Assembly (NCBI RefSeq): GCF_007474535.1
Contig: NZ_VKNW01000004.1
Location: forward strand, 248,001-312,000
DNA from: Chryseobacterium echinoideorum
GTDB taxonomy: Bacteria; Bacteroidota; Bacteroidia; Flavobacteriales; Weeksellaceae
Direction: 5' to 3'
DNA length: 64,000 bases
Shown here: one piece after another, positions 34,037 to 42,953 of the stretch
Position numbering within the stretch: the stretch's first letter is position 1
Layout: every line of letters begins with the position of its first letter
Notes under the pieces: model-generated
Database searches by the model: none
Told to the model about the DNA's origin: nothing
What the model saw: only the letters and a program-made list of their open reading frames with translations
Made by a program: the position numbers and the translations under genes

Positions 34037-35344
34037 ATGGAAGATAAAAAAATTCTTATCATTACTTATTACTGGCCTCCTGCAGGAGGACCGGGCGTTC
34101 AGCGATGGCTTAAGTTTGCAAAATATCTTCCTGATTTTGGTTGGAAACCTATTATTTACACCCCGGAAAATCCCAGTTACCCATTATTAGACAATACTCT
34201 AATGAAAGATGTTCCTGAAGATTTAGAAATTGTAAGAACAAAAATATGGGAACCTTATCAACTGGCTGAAAAACTCAATAAAAGCAATAAAAAATTCAAA
34301 GCAGGACAGTTTGATGTAGGCACAAACCAAAGCTGGAAATCTAAACTTTCGATCTGGGTGAGAGGAAATTTTTTCATTCCTGACGCAAGAGTTTTTTGGG
34401 TAAAACCTTCTACCGAATTTCTTGAAAAATATCTGAAAGAAAATAAGATAGGCACGGTTGTTACTTCAGGACCACCCCACTCCATGCATCTGATTGGTTT
34501 AAATCTAAAAAAGAAATTTCCTGAATTACAATGGATTGCCGATTTTCGTGATCCGTGGACGGAAATTTCCTATTACAAACATTTAAAACTCACCAACAGA
34601 TCCGATAAAAAACACCGTTTTTTGGAAAGCGAAGTTTTTAAAAATGCAGATATTACTTTGGCAACAAGCTATACTGATGCGGAAAATTTCCGAAAAAACG
34701 GAGCCAATGCAATCTGTATCACTAATGGATTTGATGAGACAGATTCAAAATCTGAAATTCTCAGACTTTCAGACACTCATGCTAAATTCACACTCAGCTA
34801 TATCGGTGTTTTAGAACAATTGAGAAATCCTGAAAACCTTTGGAAAGCATTAGAAAGTTTAGTGCAAAAAAACTCAGATTTTGCTGAAAATTTCAGCTTA
34901 AAATTTGTTGGAAGAATCGACGACAAGATTTTAAATACCATTGAAAAATCTGTATTGAAAAATCACATTTTGAATCTGGGCTACGTTTCGCATGAAAAAG
35001 CTGTAGAAGAAATGTCAAAATCATCACTACTTCTCATTACCAATTTTCCGGGTGAAGCTTCTAAAGGAATTATTCCGGGTAAAATTTTTGAATATTTAGC
35101 GACAGGAAAACAGATTATTTCTTTCGGACCCAAAGAAGCCGATGTTTCCAAAATTTTAGATGAAACAAAAGCAGGAAGACATTTCAGTTATCATGATTCT
35201 GAAGAAATTGAAGATTTTATCTTAAACAAATTTGAATCATGGAAAAATGGAGATTTTTCGCAAAATACTCAAAACATTGAACAATTTTCAAGAAGAAACT
35301 TAACGAAACAGTTAGCAGAAATATTGGATAAAAGGTCTCTTTAA
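34037..35344 (+). CDS. Glycosyltransferase (GT-B fold, GT4-like)
   Basis: 435 residues from ATG 34037 (MEDKKILIITYYWPPAGGPG). N-terminal acceptor domain with GGPGVQRWLKFAKYLPDFGW and VVTSGPPHSMHLIGLNLKKK, then the catalytic half with YIGVLEQLRNPENLWKALES, LKFVGRID, LNLGYVSHEKAVEEMSKSSL and the donor-site loop GEASKGIIPGKIFEYLATGK (Gly and Glu of the EX7E-type region). It probably transfers sugar to a surface glycan; acceptor unknown. An in-frame ATG at 34004 lies inside the palindromic repeat and is rejected. Confidence 0.88.
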   Translation: MEDKKILIITYYWPPAGGPGVQRWLKFAKYLPDFGWKPIIYTPENPSYPLLDNTLMKDVPEDLEIVRTKIWEPYQLAEKLNKSNKKFKAGQFDVGTNQSWKSKLSIWVRGNFFIPDARVFWVKPSTEFLEKYLKENKIGTVVTSGPPHSMHLIGLNLKKKFPELQWIADFRDPWTEISYYKHLKLTNRSDKKHRFLESEVFKNADITLATSYTDAENFRKNGANAICITNGFDETDSKSEILRLSDTHAKFTLSYIGVLEQLRNPENLWKALESLVQKNSDFAENFSLKFVGRIDDKILNTIEKSVLKNHILNLGYVSHEKAVEEMSKSSLLLITNFPGEASKGIIPGKIFEYLATGKQIISFGPKEADVSKILDETKAGRHFSYHDSEEIEDFILNKFESWKNGDFSQNTQNIEQFSRRNLTKQLAEILDKRSL

Positions 35345-35397
35345 AATTTCATTCAATAATTTAAAAAGAGCTTTATTAAATTGCTAAATGACAATTG

Positions 35398-36033
35398 CTA
35401 AATCGTCCATTCATCATTAATCACAGCAACCAGGTAATACTTGCCCTCAAATTTCTCAAAAACAAAACGGAGTGAGTTCCAATCCATACCGCTGTATTTT
35501 TCCGAACCTGAAATGTAATTCTCTGTGAAATCAGCATCAGGATAAATTTCTTTAAGATTGTTCAAAGAATTTCCGCTTCCCTGAAACCTATTGAATGAGT
35601 ATTTTGATTGAATAAAGTCTTTTTTAAAAATCCATTTTTTAAAATAATTATTAATCGTCGCCTGATAAATTTCACCTGTTCCGTCACGAGATCCCCAAGT
35701 AAATATTGTTTTGGTAGGAAAATACTTCTGAAAATCCGCTTTGGAAAAATGTTTATCTTCATTTCTGTTAACAAAGGCGTACATAGAAAATCTCACCCCT
35801 TTTTCCGGATGAATACAATCTGAAAATGTTCCATAATTACCCAGCTTTATTGCCTGAAGCAAATCATCATTCATTTTCTCTAATATCACTTCCTTAGAAA
35901 ATGATTTCTGACTAATTTCGGCTTTTTCATCTGGTTTTTTAATAGTATCAGAAGAAACTGCGGAATTTTCGCTCACCTTCTTTTCACATGAAATAAAAAA
36001 AAACATCAGAAATATGATAAGGAAATGTTTCAT
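35398..36033 (-). CDS. Lipoprotein of unknown function
   Basis: 211 residues from ATG 36033 (MKHFLIIFLMFFFISC, Cys16). Short Ser/Lys/Asp linker, then a folded domain with helical start (VILEKMNDDLLQAIKLGNYG) and strands ending FEKFEGKYYLVAVINDEWTI. The motifs SRDGTGE and DWNSLRFVFEKF look like an NTF2-like or DUF-type periplasmic domain. No family is assigned. An upstream ATG at 36066 would place the signal peptide internally and is rejected. Confidence 0.75.
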   Translation of the reverse strand: MKHFLIIFLMFFFISCEKKVSENSAVSSDTIKKPDEKAEISQKSFSKEVILEKMNDDLLQAIKLGNYGTFSDCIHPEKGVRFSMYAFVNRNEDKHFSKADFQKYFPTKTIFTWGSRDGTGEIYQATINNYFKKWIFKKDFIQSKYSFNRFQGSGNSLNNLKEIYPDADFTENYISGSEKYSGMDWNSLRFVFEKFEGKYYLVAVINDEWTI

Positions 36034-36121
36034 AACTAAAAATTTGTCCGGTAAGTTCAAAACCAATGCCGAATTGATCTAAAAGACTTTGGTAATTTCG
36101 CACAGGAAACTTTTGATTTTG

Positions 36122-36129
36122 TAAATTTG
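36122..36129 (+). promoter_or_regulatory. TAAATTTG -7 box of ypdA
   Basis: An exact TAnnTTTG match ending 4 nt before the ATG at 36134, implying a leaderless or nearly leaderless transcript. Confidence 0.55.
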
Positions 36130-36133
36130 TGTA

Positions 36134-37105
36134 ATGGAAATTCTAGACATTCTCATCATCGGAGCCGGACCTATCGGACTGAATTGTGCTTTGGAAGCTG
36201 AAAAGAAAAATCTTTCTTGTCTCATTATTGAAAAAGGAACAATCGTAAATTCTTTATACAACTATCCTCTTTATATGAAATTTTTTTCAACAGCCGACAA
36301 ACTGGAAATAGCAGAAATTCCCTTTATTTCTGCAGCTCCAAAACCGGGAAGACAGGAAGCGTTGGAATATTATCAGGGAATTGCAAGGCAGAAAAACCTC
36401 AACATCAAACTTTACGAAAAAGTTGTACAAGTCTCCAAAAACGAAGAGACTTTTTATATTGAGACTTCAAAATCTAAGTACTTTGCCAAAAATGTAATTA
36501 TTGCGACCGGATTTTATGATATTCCGAACCTAATGAATATTCCTGGAGAACAGCTTCAAAAAGTGAAACATTACTACACTGAGCCTTATCCTTATGCGAA
36601 ACAAAAAGTGGCCGTTGTAGGATCAAGCAATTCTTCTGTAGATGCTGCTTTGGAAACCTACCGAAAAGGTGCAGAGGTAACCATGATCATCCGCAATTCG
36701 GCAATTTCTGACAGTGTAAAATATTGGGTAAAACCAGATATTGAAAACAGGATTGCAGAAAAATCTATCAAAGCTTTTTTTAATGCTGAATTAATTGAAA
36801 TTAAAGAAAATTCCGTTATTTTTAAAGATGAAACCGGAACTATGAATGAAATTGAAAATGACTTCGTTCTCGCCATGACAGGTTATCTTCCTGATTTTGA
36901 TTTCCTGAAAAACTCCGGAATTGAGCTGAATGGTGAATGTTTAAACCCTACCTACAATTCTGAAACCATGGAAACCAATATTCCTGATCTATATTTGGCA
37001 GGCGTTGTCTGCGGTGGAAAAGACACCCACTTATGGTTCATCGAAAACTCCAGAATTCATGCGGAATTGATCATAAAAAATATTCTTTCAAAAAAATCCG
37101 TTTGA
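36134..37105 (+). CDS. ypdA: YpdA, flavin-dependent bacillithiol-disulfide reductase type
   Basis: 323 residues. FAD-binding Rossmann motif IIGAGPIGLNCALEAEK, with the YpdA-typical loop NSLYNYPLYMKFFSTADKLE. An NADPH-binding motif follows (VAVVGSSNSSVDAALETYRK), then the C-terminal TGYLPDFDFL and GVVCGGKDTHLWFIENSR. YpdA (Bdr) reduces oxidised bacillithiol using NADPH. It lacks the CxxC of thioredoxin reductases. The stop is 1 nt from the convergent TonB receptor stop. Confidence 0.9.
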   Translation: MEILDILIIGAGPIGLNCALEAEKKNLSCLIIEKGTIVNSLYNYPLYMKFFSTADKLEIAEIPFISAAPKPGRQEALEYYQGIARQKNLNIKLYEKVVQVSKNEETFYIETSKSKYFAKNVIIATGFYDIPNLMNIPGEQLQKVKHYYTEPYPYAKQKVAVVGSSNSSVDAALETYRKGAEVTMIIRNSAISDSVKYWVKPDIENRIAEKSIKAFFNAELIEIKENSVIFKDETGTMNEIENDFVLAMTGYLPDFDFLKNSGIELNGECLNPTYNSETMETNIPDLYLAGVVCGGKDTHLWFIENSRIHAELIIKNILSKKSV

Positions 37106-37106
37106 C

Positions 37107-39137
37107 TTAAAAATCAACTTTCGCTCCCAAAACAAAATTTCTTTTGGCAGCAGGATTGTAATAACGGTTTCCAAAAGCATTGATATCAAAACCTAGAACA
37201 AAATCTTCATTGTATAGATTTTGAATCTGAAGATATAAGTCAACTTTGGTTTTCTCAAAATTTATTGGAAATCTGAACTGAATATTTGCAATCAAATTAG
37301 ATTCCGACCAAACAGAATTAGCATCATTTAAAGGTATTTTTGAAGTATAAAAATGAGAATAATCAATACTAAGTTTTTTGAAAAAAGTAAAATTGAGTAA
37401 GCTGTTGATGGTTTTTCGCGGAACTCCCGTCAAATCATTTCCTGAAAAATCTTTTTCATTATGCTGATAATTTTTAAACTTGAAATCATATAAACTTCCT
37501 GAAAATCTGAATTTAAAATGGCTGAAAAAATCATTTTTAAGATTGAAATTTTTAGATTCCAATAAAAATTCAAAACCTTTCTGAACCGTCTCTCCTGAAT
37601 TGATAAAATATTCCTGCCCCGACTCATTCTGTCTTCTCACAATGGCATCAATAAGCCTGAAATCAAAGTAACTTCCCTCCACAAAAAGAAAATTTCCCAG
37701 CTGTTTTCTGATCCCGATTTCTTTATTCCAACCAAATTCCGGACTCAGATTTTGGTTAAACTCCTGATTAGAAGAGCGGATTTCTTCATTCGTTGGTGCA
37801 GAATTACCCTTACCTATTTTACCTCGAACTGAGAATCCTTTTGTAAATGCGTAGGTTACTCCAAAATTAGGAAGCCATTGATTTCTAAATTTCGCACTGC
37901 CCGATTCGGCATTCGGAAATAACCTTTCCCATTGATAAGAATTGGAATTGAGACTTAGAGAAATATCGGTAAACAACTTATCCTGCAAATTCAGCCTTTG
38001 AGAAATAAAATAAAATCCGGAAGTATTTTTAATCTGATCAAAATTTTGTGGATTTCCTTCAACCCCTCTGTTATTATCGTAATTTTTAACAAAAATATCA
38101 TTCACTCCACCTTCAAAACCTAATCGGTAACTTAAAGAAAGCGCATCCCAATTTTTTTCATAATTAAAATGGGTTCGTAATGCCAGATTCTTTTCAAATC
38201 GATTTTCAAAATTGATGATAAACGGATTTTCAAAATCTACGTACGAACCCTGAACTAAAATAAAATGAGAGAAATTAGGACTAAACTGATATTCATTGGA
38301 AAGTCCACCCAAAATCATTTTGTTTGTGATCCCTGCATTTTGTTCTTCTGCGCCTGGAAGAGCTGCTGTTTTAGGTCTTGCCTGCTTTCTGTTGGTTTCC
38401 ATCTGCTGCAAAGTCAGCCCGCCCGGAGTCTGATAATTGAGATCAGAATACATGACCATTACTTTTGCAATCCCTTTTTCCGAATACTGAAAGTTATCTT
38501 TCATAAAAATCTGCTTTCTTTTGACAGATGACTGGTTTCTGTAAGAATCCGTCTGATAATAATTTTGAAAAATTTCGAAAAAATGTTTACCTGCCTGCTT
38601 AGAAAAAACAGCACTTTGATTAAATGTTCCGTAGCTGCCGATGGAAGAATTTATAGAAAGACTTTCCAAGTTCCTAGTGTTCAGAATTATTGTTCCGCCT
38701 GTTACAGCTCCGTAATCACCACTTTCCGGACCTTTGAAAACCTCCATTCTGTCGATCAATTCAGGAGAAACAATGTTAAAATAAGTATTTCCCGAGGCAT
38801 CTGATAAGATAAAATCATCCAGATAAACTTTTATATTTCTCACTCCAAAAGGAGATCTTAAAGTGCTTCCGCGAAGAGAAATACGGTAACTACCCGGCGA
38901 ACGTTCTTCCATTCTTGCACCTGGAATCTGGTTGACAGATTCCAGCAATCTTTCTGGTATATTCTGATTGAGAAGATTTTTGATAATTACAGCAACAGAT
39001 TTTGTGGAATTGATCAGTTTGCCTGGTTTCTTATAAGCATCTATCGTAACTTCAGAAATTATTGAAGCAGAATCTTTCTCCTGACAAAATAAAAACGAGC
39101 TGCAAAATGCAGTAAGGAGCAAGTAAAGTTTTTTCAT
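37107..39137 (-). CDS. TonB-dependent outer-membrane receptor
   Basis: 676 residues. Signal peptide (about 1-18, ending FLFCQ). Plug domain about 30-150 with the receptor signature IPERLLESVNQIPGARMEER, ISLRGSTLRSPFGVRNIKVY, MEVFKGPESGDYGAVTGGT. The rest is a 22-strand-type beta-barrel ending KRNFVLGAKVDF with a terminal Phe. No SusD partner is adjacent, which argues against a SusCD glycan system. The ligand, for example a siderophore or metal chelate, cannot be told. It is compact for this family. Confidence 0.92.
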   Translation of the reverse strand: MKKLYLLLTAFCSSFLFCQEKDSASIISEVTIDAYKKPGKLINSTKSVAVIIKNLLNQNIPERLLESVNQIPGARMEERSPGSYRISLRGSTLRSPFGVRNIKVYLDDFILSDASGNTYFNIVSPELIDRMEVFKGPESGDYGAVTGGTIILNTRNLESLSINSSIGSYGTFNQSAVFSKQAGKHFFEIFQNYYQTDSYRNQSSVKRKQIFMKDNFQYSEKGIAKVMVMYSDLNYQTPGGLTLQQMETNRKQARPKTAALPGAEEQNAGITNKMILGGLSNEYQFSPNFSHFILVQGSYVDFENPFIINFENRFEKNLALRTHFNYEKNWDALSLSYRLGFEGGVNDIFVKNYDNNRGVEGNPQNFDQIKNTSGFYFISQRLNLQDKLFTDISLSLNSNSYQWERLFPNAESGSAKFRNQWLPNFGVTYAFTKGFSVRGKIGKGNSAPTNEEIRSSNQEFNQNLSPEFGWNKEIGIRKQLGNFLFVEGSYFDFRLIDAIVRRQNESGQEYFINSGETVQKGFEFLLESKNFNLKNDFFSHFKFRFSGSLYDFKFKNYQHNEKDFSGNDLTGVPRKTINSLLNFTFFKKLSIDYSHFYTSKIPLNDANSVWSESNLIANIQFRFPINFEKTKVDLYLQIQNLYNEDFVLGFDINAFGNRYYNPAAKRNFVLGAKVDF

Positions 39138-39293
39138 GAAAATAGTCTTAGCAAAAATTATTCTTTTATGTAGAAAAAAACAGTGTTAATTAAAATATTA
39201 TTAATCAAAATGAATCATAAACATTAAGAATTTTGCCGTCTAGTGTATCACGATAAGATTTATAAAAATTTAATAAAAATATTGTATAAGGTA

Positions 39294-39324
39294 TTGGTTA
39301 ACAGAAAAATTTGTTTTATTTTTG
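39294..39324 (+). promoter_or_regulatory. rplS promoter (TTG-N20-TATTTTTG)
   Basis: TTG at 39294-39296 and TATTTTTG at 39317-39324 with 20-nt spacing form a strong flavobacterial promoter. The predicted leader to the rplS ATG is about 65 nt, long enough for a ribosomal-protein leader structure. Confidence 0.75.
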
Positions 39325-39394
39325 CAGTCTGTTATTCAACCTCTGACGAAGAACGTGTAAGTTGCTTAGCTTTAACATTTTATTTTAATTAATA

Positions 39395-39748
39395 ATGGAT
39401 TTATTAAAGTACGTACAAGACAAGTACATCGCTAAAAAAGAATTCCCAGAATTCAAAGCAGGAGACACAATTACTGTGTATTACGAAATTAAAGAAGGAC
39501 AAAAAACAAGAACTCAGTTCTTTAAAGGAACAGTTATCCAATTGAGAGGTACTGGTTCTACAAAAACTTTCACCATCAGAAAAATGTCTGGTGATGTAGG
39601 TGTAGAAAGAGTTTTCCCTATCAATATGCCGGCTTTACAAAAAATTGAAGTTGACAGAAGAGGTAAAGTTAGAAGATCTAGAATCTACTATTTCAGAGAC
39701 CTTAGAGGTAAAAAAGCGAGAATTAAAGACGTTCCTTACAAGAAATAA
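39395..39748 (+). CDS. rplS: 50S ribosomal protein L19
   Basis: 117 residues, full length. Signature: PEFKAGDTITVYYEIKEGQK, TRTQFFKGTVIQLRGTGSTK, TFTIRKMSGDVGVERVFPIN, RRGKVRRSRIYYFRDLRGKK. It lies at the 30S-50S interface. It is transcribed alone, with its own promoter and a terminator 23 nt after the stop. Codon use is strongly biased, as expected for a highly expressed gene. Confidence 0.98.
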   Translation: MDLLKYVQDKYIAKKEFPEFKAGDTITVYYEIKEGQKTRTQFFKGTVIQLRGTGSTKTFTIRKMSGDVGVERVFPINMPALQKIEVDRRGKVRRSRIYYFRDLRGKKARIKDVPYKK

Positions 39749-39771
39749 TTCAGACAACAACACATACGAAG

Positions 39772-39806
39772 AGAGGCTTTCTACATTAGAAAGTCTCTTT
39801 TTTTTA
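39772..39806 (+). terminator. Rho-independent terminator of rplS
   Basis: An 11-bp stem with one G-U pair (39772-39782 with 39788-39798) has a 5-nt loop, followed by eight or more T residues. Confidence 0.9.
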
Positions 39807-39838
39807 TAAGTGATCTCAAATTTCACAAAATAATCACA

Positions 39839-41038
39839 TCAAACTTTTACAAATCTGCTTACAAAAAGAGAGGCTATCAATTGTCCGACTGCATTCAGAA
39901 CAGTTGCCAGAGGATCTACCAAAGTTCCTATTATCATCACTGCAGGAATTGCTTCCTGAGGTAACTGATAAACCGAAATCATCAGCATTTCTCCAATATA
40001 TCCTCCATTTGGAATGCCACCTGCAACAACACTCACAAAAACAGTAATTCCCAAAGCCAAAAGCAAATTGACAGGATCAAAAAAATCTCTTCCTATAATC
40101 AAAAAAGCAATATAAATTTTAATAATCGAAGACATTGAAGATCCATTCTTATGCAACGTTGTTCCGATAGGAATAACAATATTTGAAATCTGACTTGGAA
40201 TTTTCATATCAGAAGCCGCCTGCAAATTCGCCGGCATTGTTGCAAAACTGCTGCATGTACTCAAAGCGGTTAATGAAGGATAAATTGCATGAGCCCAAAA
40301 ACTTTTGAACCCACTCTGACCTTTTGCCATAAATGCATAAAGAGAAAAGAATACAAAAAAATAAACAATTCCTGCAATATAATACAACCCTAGAGGTTTA
40401 GCATAAAATCCGAAAAGCTGTGGTCCTAAAGTCGCAACCTGGTATGCAAAATATGCTCCCAAACCAATGGGTGCTGCCTTCATAATCAATAAAAGCAACT
40501 CTTTCATCACTTCATATCCTGAAGCAATAAACGCTCTGAAATAATGTCCTTTTTCACCTGCCCTTCTCGCTGAAAAACCTGTCATAAAAGAGAAAATCAA
40601 CAAAGCCAGCATATTTTGCCGTGAGAAGAGCTGGGTAAATTCTCCTACAGTAAAAAAGCCAACAATCCTATTTCCCCAAGTGTCATTACTTACTGTCTCC
40701 TCCACAATTTCCTGACTTCCTGAAATTCCTGAAACAGGAAAAAGATACACCATACAAATTGTAAATACAGCTGCTGTTAAAATAAAAAACAGAAAAGTAA
40801 ATGCCATTGTAAGCATTATTTTACCGAATTTTGACTGCTGCTCAAGTGAAGCAATAGAATTGGATACTGCAAAAAATACCAAAGGAACAACACTTACAAA
40901 AAGCAGATTCAAAAAAATATCTCCCAGAGGTTTTAGATAATCAACAACATCGGGAACAAACATCCCAATGATGCTTCCCATTGTAATTCCCAAAAGGAGA
41001 AATAAAATTCCTGAATAGTTTTTCAACACGTCTTTCAA
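39839..41038 (-). CDS. DAACS-family cation:dicarboxylate/amino-acid symporter
   Basis: 399 residues with eight transmembrane segments and hairpin-like regions. Family features: LGDIFLNLLFVSVVPLVFFA in the N-terminal half, TALSTCSSFATMPANLQAA (hairpin 1), IPIGTTLHKNGSSM (TM7 substrate/Na site, NMDGT equivalent), and GTLVDPLATVLNAVGQLIAS (TM8). The TM7 and TM8 motifs differ from the classical NMDGT and D/N residues, so substrate specificity is likely different from glutamate or dicarboxylate. Divergent from cbpA. Confidence 0.88.
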   Translation of the reverse strand: MKDVLKNYSGILFLLLGITMGSIIGMFVPDVVDYLKPLGDIFLNLLFVSVVPLVFFAVSNSIASLEQQSKFGKIMLTMAFTFLFFILTAAVFTICMVYLFPVSGISGSQEIVEETVSNDTWGNRIVGFFTVGEFTQLFSRQNMLALLIFSFMTGFSARRAGEKGHYFRAFIASGYEVMKELLLLIMKAAPIGLGAYFAYQVATLGPQLFGFYAKPLGLYYIAGIVYFFVFFSLYAFMAKGQSGFKSFWAHAIYPSLTALSTCSSFATMPANLQAASDMKIPSQISNIVIPIGTTLHKNGSSMSSIIKIYIAFLIIGRDFFDPVNLLLALGITVFVSVVAGGIPNGGYIGEMLMISVYQLPQEAIPAVMIIGTLVDPLATVLNAVGQLIASLFVSRFVKV

Positions 41039-41100
41039 TGATTGCTTTTTGTCAAAGATAAAAACTAATTTTTAATATTCTCACTTTACACTTTCGGTCT

Positions 41101-41108
41101 TAATTTTG
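41101..41108 (+). promoter_or_regulatory. TAATTTTG -7 box of the cbpA-cbpM operon
   Basis: An exact TAnnTTTG match 23 nt upstream of the ATG at 41132. No clear -33 TTG was found. Confidence 0.45.
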
Positions 41109-41131
41109 TAATTTTAATAAAAATTGTTTCT

Positions 41132-42043
41132 ATGGCTTATATAGATTATTATAAAATTTTGGGCGTAGATAAAAATGCCTCTCAGGATGACATTAAAAAA
41201 GCCTATCGCAAATTAGCTAGAAAACTCCATCCCGATTTGAATCCAAACGATAAAGAGGCTGAAAGAAAATTCAAGGAGCTTAACGAAGCCAATGAAGTTC
41301 TCAGTAACGCAGAAAATCGTGCTAAATATGATAAATATGGAGAACACTGGAAGCACGGTGAAGAATATGAAAAAGCACAACAACAGCAAAAACATTATCA
41401 GAGCCAAGGTGCAAATTACAGCGGAGAATTCTCAGGTACTGATTTTGGAGGAGAAGATTTTTCAGATTTTTTTCAAAGCATGTTTGGAGAAGGAGGAGGG
41501 TTCGGAAGAAGTTCAAGAGGAAGCGCTTCAGGAAAATTTAAAGGTCAGGATGTTAATGCAGAGCTTAGTTTAACTTTAAAAGACGCAGCGACCACACACC
41601 CTCAAACTTTTGAAATCAATGGAAAAAAAGTAAGAATCACCATTCCGGCAGGAGTTTATGACGGACAACAGATAAAATTAAAAGGTCACGGAAATCCCGG
41701 ATTTAACGGAGGTCCAAACGGAGATCTGTATATTACGTTCAATATTAAAGCCGACCCAAACTTTGAAAGAGCAGGAGATGATCTTAAAACCAAAGTTGCC
41801 ATTGACGTTTACACTGCAATATTGGGTGGCGAGGTAAAGGTAAATACTCTGGACGGAAGCGTTAATCTGAAAGTAAAACCTGAAACACAAAATGGTACAA
41901 CCGTGAGACTGAAAGGCAAAGGTTTTCCAGTATATAAAAAGGACGGGCTGTTTGGCGACTTGTTCGTGACCTACGAAGTGATATTGCCAACAGGTCTTAC
42001 CGATAAGCAAAAAGAACTTTTTGAACAAATTAAAAACTCCTAA
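41132..42043 (+). CDS. cbpA: DnaJ-type co-chaperone CbpA-like
   Basis: 303 residues. J domain about 4-70 with the catalytic HPD ([13 protein letters not shown]). A Gly/Phe region follows ([27 protein letters not shown]). The C-terminal DnaJ_C substrate-binding region is about 130-300 ([40 protein letters not shown]). There are no CxxCxGxG zinc repeats, so this is the CbpA class rather than DnaJ. It stimulates Hsp70. It is followed 3 nt later by its modulator CbpM. Confidence 0.93.
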   Translation: MAYIDYYKILGVDKNASQDDIKKAYRKLARKLHPDLNPNDKEAERKFKELNEANEVLSNAENRAKYDKYGEHWKHGEEYEKAQQQQKHYQSQGANYSGEFSGTDFGGEDFSDFFQSMFGEGGGFGRSSRGSASGKFKGQDVNAELSLTLKDAATTHPQTFEINGKKVRITIPAGVYDGQQIKLKGHGNPGFNGGPNGDLYITFNIKADPNFERAGDDLKTKVAIDVYTAILGGEVKVNTLDGSVNLKVKPETQNGTTVRLKGKGFPVYKKDGLFGDLFVTYEVILPTGLTDKQKELFEQIKNS

Positions 42044-42046
42044 GTC

Positions 42047-42349
42047 ATGGGTGAAAGAATATCACGAGAAGAACTCGTAAAAATATACAATATCGAAATT
42101 ACATTCTTTGATGAGCTGGTAGATTCAGGGCTGCTGAATATTGAAACTGAAAACGAAATTATCTATCTTTTGTATGAAGACCTCCCCTCTTTCGAGAAAT
42201 TTACCAATTGGCATTATGATCTGGAAATTAATCTTCCCGGATTGGAAGTAATCCATGATATGCTAAAAAAAATGGAAGATTTAAACCAAAAAAATAGAGA
42301 ACTGATGAGTAAACTTTCTGCCATAAGTGATAAATATGAGGATGCCTGA
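42047..42349 (+). CDS. cbpM: Chaperone modulator CbpM family
   Basis: 100 residues. A MerR-like winged-helix start (ISREELVKIYNIEITFFDEL, VDSGLLNIET) is followed by a coiled-coil C-terminus (VIHDMLKKMEDLNQKNRELM). CbpM binds the J domain of CbpA and inhibits it. Adjacency and 3-nt spacing from cbpA support the assignment. Confidence 0.9.
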   Translation: MGERISREELVKIYNIEITFFDELVDSGLLNIETENEIIYLLYEDLPSFEKFTNWHYDLEINLPGLEVIHDMLKKMEDLNQKNRELMSKLSAISDKYEDA

Positions 42350-42397
42350 TTGTATTTAAGGAATGATATTCATACTTTTTTCGAAATCTGAAAAAAC

Positions 42398-42405
42398 TAT
42401 CTTTG
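42398..42405 (+). promoter_or_regulatory. TATCTTTG -7 box of the YcxB-like gene
   Basis: An exact TAnnTTTG match 17 nt upstream of the ATG at 42423. Confidence 0.5.
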
Positions 42406-42422
42406 CACTATAATTAATCGTT

Positions 42423-42950
42423 ATGAGTGAAGTGAAGATAATTATTTTACAACCTAGGAGAAAAGATTTTGAAGAAATTTATTTTAATGGAAATCAGGGA
42501 AGTTTATTTTTTTCATCTACTACAAGAGGAAAAACTATTACAACCATTGTTGTAGCCATCATTTTATTAATTGTTTTTGTTTTCCGAAATGATTTCACCA
42601 AGGAAAAAGCAGGAATTTTATATTTTGTAAGCTTTCTTTTTCTCCTTTGTGCCGTTTTTCTTTCCGTAAGCATCAATAAAGTTTCCCGATGGAAGAAACA
42701 GGTAAACAGTTATCTTCTAAAAATAGAAAATTGTAAAATCTATGAAATAAGGTTTGATGAAAATTTTTTCACAGTAAGCATCAATGGTGATAAAGAAATC
42801 AGCGAATGGAAAGATTTTCAATATTTTGATAGTAACCAGGAATGCATTGTTATTGAAGGCAAATACAGTTATATGTTTCCGAAAAAATCTATGAAGGATA
42901 AAGATTATCAACTGTTAAAAAGAACTCTGAAACAACTTATTAAATTCTGA
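42423..42950 (+). CDS. YcxB-like membrane protein
   Basis: 175 residues with two adjacent transmembrane helices (ITTIVVAIILLIVFVF and ILYFVSFLFLLCAVFLSVSI). A C-terminal cytoplasmic domain follows (YEIRFDENFFTVSINGDKEI, SEWKDFQYFDSNQECIVI, YMFPKKSM) as in YcxB-like proteins. Function unknown. It converges with the next gene, leaving 3 nt between stops. Confidence 0.75.
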   Translation: MSEVKIIILQPRRKDFEEIYFNGNQGSLFFSSTTRGKTITTIVVAIILLIVFVFRNDFTKEKAGILYFVSFLFLLCAVFLSVSINKVSRWKKQVNSYLLKIENCKIYEIRFDENFFTVSINGDKEISEWKDFQYFDSNQECIVIEGKYSYMFPKKSMKDKDYQLLKRTLKQLIKF

Positions 42951-42953
42951 TAA

